Of a DNA stretch of 6,531 nt, positions 1-5,722 are shown in pieces; the stretch's first letter is position 1, and the number at the start of each line of letters is the position of its first letter. Below the pieces are notes generated by a model, which saw nothing but the letters and a program-made list of their open reading frames with translations, ran no database searches and was not told the DNA's origin. A program made the translations under genes and the position numbers. The DNA comes from an uncultured Eubacteriales bacterium (lineage in GTDB: Bacteria; Bacillota; Clostridia; Monoglobales; Monoglobaceae), in NCBI GenBank assembly GCA_905205855.1, contig CAJLFL010000106.1:1-6531 (forward strand), written 5' to 3'.

Positions 1-3
1 CAT
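1..3 (-). CDS. Start codon of the next gene (only ATG inside the window)
   Basis: An ATG sits at the very edge of the window on the minus strand, 7 bases after a good ribosome binding site (AAAGGGG). It is the first well-placed start downstream of the riboswitch and terminator, so it is probably the gene they control. None of the protein can be read. From family knowledge, genes behind yybP-ykoY manganese riboswitches usually encode manganese or related metal exporters (MntP, P-type ATPases, TerC/YkoY-type or UPF0016 membrane proteins). That identity is inference from the leader only. Confidence 0.6.
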
Positions 4-10
4 TTTTATG

Positions 11-17
11 CCCCTTT
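11..17 (-). promoter_or_regulatory. Ribosome binding site of the riboswitch-controlled gene
   Basis: AAAGGGG on the minus strand is followed by a 7-base spacer and the ATG at 3-1. It lies beyond the intrinsic terminator, so translation of the next gene depends on transcription reading through that terminator. It selects the ATG at 3-1 over the ATG triplets further upstream in the leader, which have no such site. Confidence 0.65.
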
Positions 18-58
18 AAATAATTTTATTACTACCATAAAACATCATTATATATAAT

Positions 59-110
59 AAAAAAGACTTGCGTATAGGCTGCACAAAAAATACAGCCATA
101 CGAAAGTCTT
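59..110 (-). terminator. Intrinsic terminator, expression platform of the riboswitch
   Basis: On the minus strand the arm at 110-93 pairs with the arm at 81-63 (AAGACTT, CGTAT and GGCTG blocks, with one mismatch and one bulged base). The loop is about 11 A/T-rich bases and a run of six T follows at 64-59. The first bases of the 5' arm (AAGACTTTCGT) are also the 3' side of the aptamer's closing helix, so the two structures exclude each other. Ligand-bound aptamer should therefore block the terminator and turn the gene on. With no clear earlier terminator, this hairpin is probably also where most upstream operon transcripts end. Confidence 0.85.
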
Positions 111-201
111 GTCACCGCTTGGGTGCAATTTGCCGGGCAGTGCCTGCTACGCAGGTCTATGCCGTGCTGTCGACAAAATGCTTTAAACTACTCCCTTTTG
201 T
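100..201 (-). promoter_or_regulatory. yybP-ykoY manganese riboswitch aptamer
   Basis: Read 5' to 3' on the minus strand, the elements match the yybP-ykoY aptamer as I remember it from Lactococcus lactis. Closing helix P1 is ACAAAAG (201-195) with CTTTCGT (106-100), 6 of 7 positions pairing. It is followed by the invariant loop GGAGTAG (194-188), and CAAGA (111-107) precedes its 3' strand. An inner helix is GCATTTTG (181-174) with CAAATTGC (132-125). The second conserved loop has GTCGACA (174-168) facing CCGGC (136-132). It is capped by GGCA/TGCC and CCTGC/GCAGG with a three-base loop (163-136). A small hairpin CACC/GGTG (125-113) closes the junction. The family binds Mn2+ through docking of its two conserved loops. 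Here it should stabilise P1 and prevent the overlapping terminator from forming. The assignment is from motif recognition, not a covariance-model search. Confidence 0.86.
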
Positions 202-212
202 ATGTTATATTG

Positions 213-241
213 ATTTTACACTATTTATATAATCTTGTCAA
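213..241 (-). promoter_or_regulatory. Sigma-A type promoter for the riboswitch leader
   Basis: On the minus strand a perfect -35 TTGACA (241-236) is separated by exactly 17 bases from a -10 TAAAAT (218-213), one mismatch from consensus. The expected transcription start lies near 205-207, a few bases before the riboswitch's closing helix begins at 201. This fit supports both calls. The -35 lies only 16 bases beyond the stop codon of the HAD gene, so the riboswitch gene appears to be its own transcription unit, possibly joined by readthrough from the operon upstream. Confidence 0.82.
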
Positions 242-254
242 GCTTTTTTGACAA
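235..254. repeat. Short inverted repeat overlapping the -35 box
   Basis: TTGTCAA (235-241) and TTGACAA (248-254) are perfect 7-base inverted repeats around a 6-base centre, directly after the stop codon of the HAD gene. On the minus strand the downstream arm contains the -35 hexamer. It is not followed by a T-run in the minus direction, so it is a poor intrinsic terminator. It could be an operator for a repressor or a chance result of the TTGACA sequence. Confidence 0.4.
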
Positions 255-256
255 TT

Positions 257-1264
257 TCAGGCTTTTAAATCCAAAACAGAGTCAAGAATCATATCCGAGT
301 TGTTATCCTCATAATATTTACGTCCGTCCTCACCGGATATTCCGGTAAGAACCGCTGCAAACTTAAATCCGCCTGCCTGAGCCGACATCATATCGCTCGG
401 TGCATCACCGACAACAAGGCATCTTTCTGTCATCTGCGGCGTAACAGCTCCGCCGCACAGTTCAGCATTTGAATATTTATCTCCGAATGCCGCCTTTAAA
501 AACACATACGGGTGCGGCTTTGCCAGCGGAGTGTCAGGGTTAAGCTCCTTCTCCGCTTCTGCCACTTGGTCATACGAGCAAAACAATTCCGAATCGAAAT
601 AATCATACAAGCCCCACATTTTAAGCGGAAATATTATTTCATCTGCCGGTCTGCCCGTACCTATACCAAGACGGAAACCGTTGTTTTTAAGCGCTCCGAG
701 TGTATCTTTTATCTTTTCAAGCGGCAAAAGAGGTTTTTCTCTTTCTTTAACACCGGGTATTTCACCGTCACCGTGAAACCACAGTTGAAAAACATCTATA
801 AGCTGCTTCCACAGCTTTCCTTCAGCGCGCTTGAAATCACCCGGCTCAGCCTTTACCGCCGTTGCTATAAGTCCCTCAACGCCGGTATAAAGTTCAGGAG
901 CTTCTATTTTTATATTTTCTATGAACATGCAAACAGCATCGAAATGAGATTGTTCAAATGTTGTAACTTCCGGATCAAGATACTTTGCAACACAAAACAC
1001 AACATATGCCAAATCCCAGTTTGTATTGACGCCAAGCTTTTTTACGGCGCGAACTGTTTTTCCTCCGCAGAAAACAGTATCATATATCATTTCAAGATTA
1101 TCGTGACACCATTTTCTGTCTATATTGCCCACTCCGTAATATTTATGGCTGTATAATAACTCATAAACCGTAAGTGCGGCTGCCTCCCAATAATCATACT
1201 CGCTTGTTATCACGCCATCCATATCAAATACAATTTTATCAATATTATTCCGCTGTAACTTCAT
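257..1264 (-). CDS. HAD-superfamily hydrolase with a large cap domain
   Basis: A 335-residue protein with all the core HAD motifs. Motif I is DMDGV with nucleophile D14 and acid/base D16; motif II is GTGRP with T203; motif III Lys is K249 in KPHP; the acidic motif IV is GDAPSD with D287 and D291. HAD enzymes of this kind remove phosphate from small phosphorylated metabolites in the cytoplasm using Mg2+. Between motifs I and II lie about 160 residues (roughly 21-180), a large helical cap with aromatic and Cys residues; most small-molecule HAD phosphatases are much shorter overall. The start at 1264 leaves the catalytic Asp at residue 14, is preceded by AAAGG at short spacing, and overlaps the end of the HisB-like gene by 20 bases, suggesting translational coupling. 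It is not recognisable as the known histidinol-phosphate phosphatase HisN. The substrate is unknown, though its place after HisD/HisB-like genes suggests a phosphorylated intermediate shared with them. Confidence 0.88.
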   Translation of the reverse strand: MKLQRNNIDKIVFDMDGVITSEYDYWEAAALTVYELLYSHKYYGVGNIDRKWCHDNLEMIYDTVFCGGKTVRAVKKLGVNTNWDLAYVVFCVAKYLDPEVTTFEQSHFDAVCMFIENIKIEAPELYTGVEGLIATAVKAEPGDFKRAEGKLWKQLIDVFQLWFHGDGEIPGVKEREKPLLPLEKIKDTLGALKNNGFRLGIGTGRPADEIIFPLKMWGLYDYFDSELFCSYDQVAEAEKELNPDTPLAKPHPYVFLKAAFGDKYSNAELCGGAVTPQMTERCLVVGDAPSDMMSAQAGGFKFAAVLTGISGEDGRKYYEDNNSDMILDSVLDLKA

Positions 1265-1865
1265 AAACTACCTTTCCCGCCACACCGGAGGTCAATCCGA
1301 GGCGTTTTTCGTCAACTTCAAGAGCCTGTCCCAAAGCTATACCAAACGCACGGTAAACCGCCTCCCAGATATGGTGTCCGTTTTCTCCTTTTTCTATGTC
1401 TATATGCAGCGTACATCTTGCGCCCTGAACAAAACCATCCAAAAAGGTTATAAGCTCCTCTGAAGGCATCCCCTCAACACTCTCTGCATACTCAATATTA
1501 CTTTTAAAATCAAGCAGCGCTCTGTCCTCAAATGAGATTGCCGCAGCTGCTTTTGCCTCGTCAATTATTCCGACAGAGGCTCCGTATCCGCTTGGGCAGT
1601 TTACCCGTACAAATTCACCGACAGCACGTCCCAGAGTCATAGAAACATCCTCGCATACAAGATGAATAAGTTCAAATTCATCAAACGACATTTCTATATC
1701 AATATTCAGCGCAGCTCTCCATGCTATATGCTCTAACATATGATTCAGGAAAGCTAATGGTGTACGGATTTTTTTGCGATAGTCCGGTTTAAGCTCACCC
1801 TTTTCTATTACGACCTTAACAAACGACTCGGTAGTTTTACGCAGAGCGGTCACTTTGTTCTTCAT
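1245..1865 (-). CDS. HisB-family (imidazoleglycerol-phosphate dehydratase-like) protein, divergent
   Basis: A 206-residue protein with the IGPD fold's landmark motifs: NHMLEH (residues 41-46), HLVCED (68-73), IDEA (101-104), TLHI (152-155) and GHHIWEA (163-169). Authentic HisB dehydrates imidazoleglycerol phosphate in histidine synthesis using two Mn2+ ions held by two HHxxE motifs and other His residues. Here the second HHxxE is intact (H164, H165, E168), but the first reads HLxxE, with L69 replacing a ligand His. The usual HG after DHML is replaced by Arg-Ala (R50-A51), the RYG/RFG arginine before the DEA motif is Gly (93), and the usual C-terminal PS(T/S)KG is replaced by TSGVAGKV. The start at 1865 is chosen because AAGGAG precedes it inside the last codons of the HisD-like gene, whose stop is one base upstream. 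An in-frame ATG at 1904 would run 13 residues back into that gene. It is either a very diverged HisB or a paralogue with another substrate, so I withhold the symbol. Confidence 0.85.
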   Translation of the reverse strand: MKNKVTALRKTTESFVKVVIEKGELKPDYRKKIRTPLAFLNHMLEHIAWRAALNIDIEMSFDEFELIHLVCEDVSMTLGRAVGEFVRVNCPSGYGASVGIIDEAKAAAAISFEDRALLDFKSNIEYAESVEGMPSEELITFLDGFVQGARCTLHIDIEKGENGHHIWEAVYRAFGIALGQALEVDEKRLGLTSGVAGKVVYEVTAE

Positions 1866-1866
1866 A

Positions 1867-3159
1867 TTATTTTCTCTCCTTAACCGCAAGACCGTGAGCA
1901 TCAAACCCCTCTACCGTTGCCATGCGGTATGCATATTCTCTTACTCTCTCAAAGCCCTCTTTTGAAGCATATCCCACAGAAGAACGCTTTAAAAAGTCAA
2001 ACACGGACACACTTGAATATGTCTTTGCAAACTGTCCCGTAGGCAGAATCGCATTCGGTCCGAGTACAAAGTTACAAAGCGTAACCGGTGTGTAATCACC
2101 GAGAAGTATTTCACCGGCGTTCTTTATCTTGGGCAAAACATCAAATGGTTTTTCAGTCATAACCTCCATATGCTCCGGCGCATACTCATTGACAAAAGCT
2201 ATACTTTCGTCAAGATTTTCAGTAATTATCGCACCGCCGTATGTATTGTGATTTATCATTACAAACTCGCGGCGTTTAGGGGAAAGCTTTTCCAGCTGAC
2301 GTTCTACTATCTTTGCCGCCTTTTCTACCAATTCCGCACTGTGTGTAACCAAAAGTGCAGCGGAATCCGGGCCGTGCTCCGCCTCAATCATCCAGTCAAG
2401 AGCAACCTTTTCAGGGTCGGCTTTTTCATCAGCAAGAACAATACATTCGCTTGGTCCTGCCGGCAATCCTGCATCAATATAATTTGCAAGAACTCTCTTT
2501 GCCGCAGTAGCATATGCATTTCCGGGACCTATTATTTTATGGCATTTAGGAATTGTTTCTGTTCCGAAAGCGGCAGACGCAACCGCCTGAATACCGCCAA
2601 CCTTGTATATCTCCGTAATACCTATTATTTTTGCTGCCGCAAGTATTGCGTCATCTACATTGCCCATTTCATTCGGCGGAGTGACAACAACTATTTTTTT
2701 AACACCGGCAACAACAGCCGGGATACCCAGCATCAGCAGCACTGACGGAAAGCTTCCCTTGCCCCGCGGCACATACAGACACACATCAACGATAGGCGTA
2801 GTTTTTTCTCCTACCATCAGTCCCTTATCTACCTCGGTAAACCACATTTCCTCCGGCAGCTGCTTTTCGTGAAAATCATGAATATTCTTTGCTGCATATT
2901 CGATTGCTTCGCGCGTTTTGTCATCCAGTCTTTTATAACCTTCCTCTATTTCCTCAGCTTTAACCTTTATCGCATCCTTGCTGAGTTTAACGCGGTCAAA
3001 CTTCTCGGTATATTCCAAAACAGCTTCGTCCCCGCGCCGGCGAATATCGTCAGAAACTTCTCTTGCAAGCTTCATATGCTCTGATATATCAATTTCGGCA
3101 CGTTTCATTATAAAATTCTTCTTTTCCTCTGACATTTCAGACAGCTTATAAATATTCAT
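1867..3159 (-). CDS. Histidinol dehydrogenase-family protein with altered zinc site
   Basis: A 430-residue protein of normal HisD length and order. It has a glycine-rich GPGNAYATAAKR segment (211-222), AGPSE with S237, AEHGPDS (260-266), APEH with catalytic-pair equivalents E329/H330, and EGFDAH (417-422). HisD oxidises histidinol to histidine in two NAD+ steps in the cytoplasm. Compared with E. coli HisD (zinc ligands Q259, H262, D360, H419), this protein has E259, H262, N363 and H422, so Gln has become Glu and Asp has become Asn. The GTNH His (E. coli H367), a substrate-site residue, is A370. The start ATG follows AGGAG at good spacing. A gap of 46 bases separates it from the purine gene upstream, and one base separates its stop from the HisB-like start. 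It is probably an active metal-dependent dehydrogenase of the family, but its substrate may not be histidinol. Confidence 0.88.
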   Translation of the reverse strand: MNIYKLSEMSEEKKNFIMKRAEIDISEHMKLAREVSDDIRRRGDEAVLEYTEKFDRVKLSKDAIKVKAEEIEEGYKRLDDKTREAIEYAAKNIHDFHEKQLPEEMWFTEVDKGLMVGEKTTPIVDVCLYVPRGKGSFPSVLLMLGIPAVVAGVKKIVVVTPPNEMGNVDDAILAAAKIIGITEIYKVGGIQAVASAAFGTETIPKCHKIIGPGNAYATAAKRVLANYIDAGLPAGPSECIVLADEKADPEKVALDWMIEAEHGPDSAALLVTHSAELVEKAAKIVERQLEKLSPKRREFVMINHNTYGGAIITENLDESIAFVNEYAPEHMEVMTEKPFDVLPKIKNAGEILLGDYTPVTLCNFVLGPNAILPTGQFAKTYSSVSVFDFLKRSSVGYASKEGFERVREYAYRMATVEGFDAHGLAVKERK

Positions 3160-3205
3160 AATTTTATCTCTCCTTTTAATTCAGCTATGTTATGATATAT
3201 ACTTA

Positions 3206-4381
3206 TCAATGGTGGAAAAGACGTATTCCTGTAAATGCCATTGCCATACCAAATTTATTGCATGTATCTATAACATTGTCATCTCTTATGCTTCCGCCGG
3301 GCTGAGCAATAACAGTAACGCCCGACTTATGCGCTCTTTCTATATTATCTCCGAACGGGAAAAACGCATCAGAGCCTAAAGCAACATCTGTATTCTTTTT
3401 AAGCCATTCTTTTTGTTCATACTTTGTAAACACAGGCGGCTTTACCTTAAATGTTTTTTCCCACACACCATCAGCAAGAACGTCCATATACTCGTCAGAG
3501 ATATATACATCAATCGCATTATCTCTGTCCGCGCGTCTGATGCCGTCAACAAATTCAAGAGCCAGCACCTGCGGAGCCTGTCTGAGCCACCAAATATCCG
3601 CTTTATTTCCGGCAAGACGCGTACAATGAATTCTGGACTGCTGTCCGGCTCCGATTCCGATAGCCTGTCCGTCCTTTACATAGCACACACTGTTTGACTG
3701 TGTATATTTAAGAGTGATGAGCGAAATCAGCAAATCACGCTTTTGTCCGTCTGACATTGCTTTATTTTCCGTTACTATGTTATCAAGCAAAGCATTATTT
3801 ATCTCAAGCTCGTTTCTGCCCTGCTCAAATGTTATACCGAAAACCTGCTTGTGTTCAATCGGGTTCGGTTTATATTCCGGATCAATCTGAATTATGTTAT
3901 AACTTCCCTTTCTTTTACCCTTTAATATTTCCAAAGCTTCACTGTCGTATCCCGGAGCAATAACGCCGTCCGACACTTCTTTTGCTATAAGCTGTGCCGT
4001 CGTCTTATCGCATACATCCGAAAGTGCAATAAAATCGCCGAAGGAGGACATTCTGTCTGCCCCTCTTGCACGCGCATAGGCATTGGCAAGCGGCGTCATC
4101 TCTATTGAGTCATCCACAAAATATATCTTCTTCAGCGTATCCGAAAGCGGCAGTCCAACTGCTGCGCCCGCCGGCGAAACATGTTTAAACGAGGCTGCGG
4201 CAGGCAGACCTGTTGCGGCTTTAAGCTCACACACAAGCTGCCATCCGTTAAATGCATCAAGTAGATTTATATATCCCGGTCTTCCGCACAGAACCGTAAA
4301 CGGAAGCTCCCCCTCCTCAGCAAACACCTTTGCAGGTTTTTGATTGGGATTACATCCGTATTTAAGCTCCATTTCTTTCAT
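3206..4381 (-). CDS. Stand-alone AICAR transformylase (PurH C-terminal domain only, ATIC-like)
   Basis: Transfers a formyl group from 10-formyl-tetrahydrofolate to AICAR, giving FAICAR, the penultimate step to IMP. The 391 residues begin at the transformylase domain (LKYGCNPNQKPA, from residue 6) and end in RLFHH. There is no N-terminal IMP cyclohydrolase domain, which would add about 200 residues. The catalytic Lys-His pair is K66-H67 in SFKHVSPAGAA. Other family blocks are ARARGADRMSSFGDF (103-117), KYTQSNSVCY (225-234), GIGAGQQSRIHCTRLAG (242-258) and SDAFFPFGDNIERA (337-350). From memory these blocks are strikingly close to the C-terminal half of human ATIC and less like the KHMNPCG-type domain of most bacterial PurH. 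The start at 4381 is set by AGGAG 8 bases upstream, which overlaps the stop of the cyclohydrolase gene. Only 11 bases separate the two, so they should be made together. Confidence 0.95.
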   Translation of the reverse strand: MKEMELKYGCNPNQKPAKVFAEEGELPFTVLCGRPGYINLLDAFNGWQLVCELKAATGLPAAASFKHVSPAGAAVGLPLSDTLKKIYFVDDSIEMTPLANAYARARGADRMSSFGDFIALSDVCDKTTAQLIAKEVSDGVIAPGYDSEALEILKGKRKGSYNIIQIDPEYKPNPIEHKQVFGITFEQGRNELEINNALLDNIVTENKAMSDGQKRDLLISLITLKYTQSNSVCYVKDGQAIGIGAGQQSRIHCTRLAGNKADIWWLRQAPQVLALEFVDGIRRADRDNAIDVYISDEYMDVLADGVWEKTFKVKPPVFTKYEQKEWLKKNTDVALGSDAFFPFGDNIERAHKSGVTVIAQPGGSIRDDNVIDTCNKFGMAMAFTGIRLFHH

Positions 4382-4392
4382 CTTGTCATCTC

Positions 4393-5106
4393 CTATACGT
4401 TTTTGTTTATTATCCTTGAATCTGTTTTACCGCTTTTTATATCTATATATCTTACAAACAATGATACTTTATTACCATCATTAAGATTTTGCCAAAGCAT
4501 ACCGGCAAATTCCTCAGCACTGTTCGGAACAACTATCTGTTTAGGCTCACCCTCAAAGCTTGGCAGTGGGTTTCCGTCATGCATATATGTATGAATAAAG
4601 TGTCCCTGTCCCGGAATCGGATTGTTATAGCTGAATGTATAACGTCTGCAGGAAACTGGATCTCCGTCCGCGCTTTTTAATATTGACAAGGCATAATTAA
4701 AACCCTCATCAATTCTGTGAACAATTCCGGAAATTCTCGGTGTATAGTTCGGTGCATCAGGCTCAAACTCACGCGTACGCAGTGCCTGTTCAAATGTCAT
4801 CTGCTTATCCATAAGCTCATAAATTGTATCGGTCTGATCACCGTTTGTCACTATCGTTTTATTTCCCAGAACACGTACCGGTGCATAGATAATCAAAGAC
4901 GGATTCTCCAACTTGGCAGGATCAAACGCCTGTGTGCGTATTCCGTTTCCGTCTTCAACAAATACACGATTGCGGCTGTTTTCGCTTCTGCCCATTATAA
5001 AATAAGCTATTACTGCAGAATTACCATCAGCAGAATTGCCGATTATGATACCCCGACCGGGATATTCATTTTCTCTAAGTTCCTTGCATATATCAATAGT
5101 TTTCAT
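4393..5106 (-). CDS. purO: PurO-type IMP cyclohydrolase
   Basis: Expected to close the ring of FAICAR to IMP, the last step of purine synthesis. It belongs to the PurO family first described in archaea and is unrelated to the PurH N-terminal domain. Family-like stretches in its 237 residues include YPGRGIIIG (15-23), AYFIMGRSENSRNR (34-47), TNGDQTD (87-93), YTPRISG (121-127) and GHFIHTYMHDGNPLPSF (168-184). It is somewhat longer than the roughly 200-residue archaeal proteins. A strong GAGGAG ribosome site stands 8-9 bases before the ATG, and the gene lies 19 bases after purN and 11 before the transformylase. That context supports the role strongly, because the neighbouring transformylase lacks a cyclohydrolase domain and something must complete the pathway. 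The assignment rests on recognised motifs plus context. Confidence 0.9.
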   Translation of the reverse strand: MKTIDICKELRENEYPGRGIIIGNSADGNSAVIAYFIMGRSENSRNRVFVEDGNGIRTQAFDPAKLENPSLIIYAPVRVLGNKTIVTNGDQTDTIYELMDKQMTFEQALRTREFEPDAPNYTPRISGIVHRIDEGFNYALSILKSADGDPVSCRRYTFSYNNPIPGQGHFIHTYMHDGNPLPSFEGEPKQIVVPNSAEEFAGMLWQNLNDGNKVSLFVRYIDIKSGKTDSRIINKNV

Positions 5107-5125
5107 TTTAATGCTCTCCTCAGTA

Positions 5126-5722
5126 TTACTTTACTTCTCCGCTGCACACCAGTTCAACCGCTATTGGAAGAATATTCCATTCCGCCTCCTCCATTACGCG
5201 TTTTTGCAGACTTTCAGGTGTGTCATCCGGCTGTATATATACTGCTTTTTGCAGAATAATGCGTCCGCCGTCCGTAACCTCATTTACAAAGTGCACCGTT
5301 GCTCCGGTCACCTTTACTCCATAATCAAGCGCCGCCTTATGTACCTTTAAACCGTAAAAACCATCTCCGCAAAATGACGGAATCAGTGACGGATGTACGT
5401 TAATTATTTTATCACTGTACTCAGACAAAAATCTTTCGCCGAGTATTGACAAAAAACCCGCAAGTACAACAACGTCTACACCCATTTTCTTCATATAATC
5501 ACAAAGCGCACTGTCAAAATCCACTTTGTCCGTATATGCTTTTCTATCTATAAGTCTATTATCAATTCCGGCTTTTTCTGCTCTTTCAAGTGCATACGCT
5601 CCCGGTCGGTCTGAAACCACCGTTACAATTTTTCCGCTTTTTATTATTCCTTCGGTCTGGGCATCAATCAACGCCTGCAGATTAGTTCCGCCTCCCGATA
5701 CAAGAACGCCTATATTCAGCAT
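5126..5722 (-). CDS. purN: Phosphoribosylglycinamide formyltransferase 1
   Basis: Formylates glycinamide ribonucleotide (GAR) with 10-formyl-tetrahydrofolate, the third step of purine synthesis. The 198 residues match the usual PurN length. The N-terminal phosphate-binding region is VLVSGGGTNLQALI (6-19). The catalytic triad is N108 and H110 in INVHPSLIP and D151 in TDGG (150-153). The GDGFYGLKVHKAAL segment (119-132) has the form common in Clostridia PurN. The ATG overlaps the 3' end of purM by 7 bases, with a purine-rich GGAGAAAAGGG stretch just upstream, so the two are likely translationally coupled. The next gene follows after 19 bases. Nothing unusual is seen in the active site. Confidence 0.97.
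   Translation of the reverse strand: MLNIGVLVSGGGTNLQALIDAQTEGIIKSGKIVTVVSDRPGAYALERAEKAGIDNRLIDRKAYTDKVDFDSALCDYMKKMGVDVVVLAGFLSILGERFLSEYSDKIINVHPSLIPSFCGDGFYGLKVHKAALDYGVKVTGATVHFVNEVTDGGRIILQKAVYIQPDDTPESLQKRVMEEAEWNILPIAVELVCSGEVK

Noticed and set aside
4..58. Short upstream ORF in the leader between terminator and ribosome site (ATG followed by about ten codons ending in TAA).
   Set aside because: It has no ribosome binding site, is A/T-rich and very short, and overlaps the ribosome site of the real gene, so it is most likely chance.
59..201. T-box or ZTP (purine-linked) riboswitch in the leader.
   Set aside because: No T-box GGGUGGNACCGCG bulge and no ZTP core motifs were found, while both loops of the manganese class are present in order. 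The leader also lies downstream of the purine genes, so it does not control them.
1866..1904. A longer HisB-like protein starting at an ATG at 1904.
   Set aside because: It would add 13 residues (MMLTVLRLRRENN) inside the HisD-like gene. The ATG at 1865 has AAGGAG at good spacing and gives the normal HisB N-terminus.
3160..3205. Possible promoter or terminator in the 46-base gap between the purine genes and the HisD-like gene.
   Set aside because: There are A/T-rich -10-like words but no -35 at suitable spacing, and no hairpin with a T-run. Only the ribosome site AGGAG is supported.
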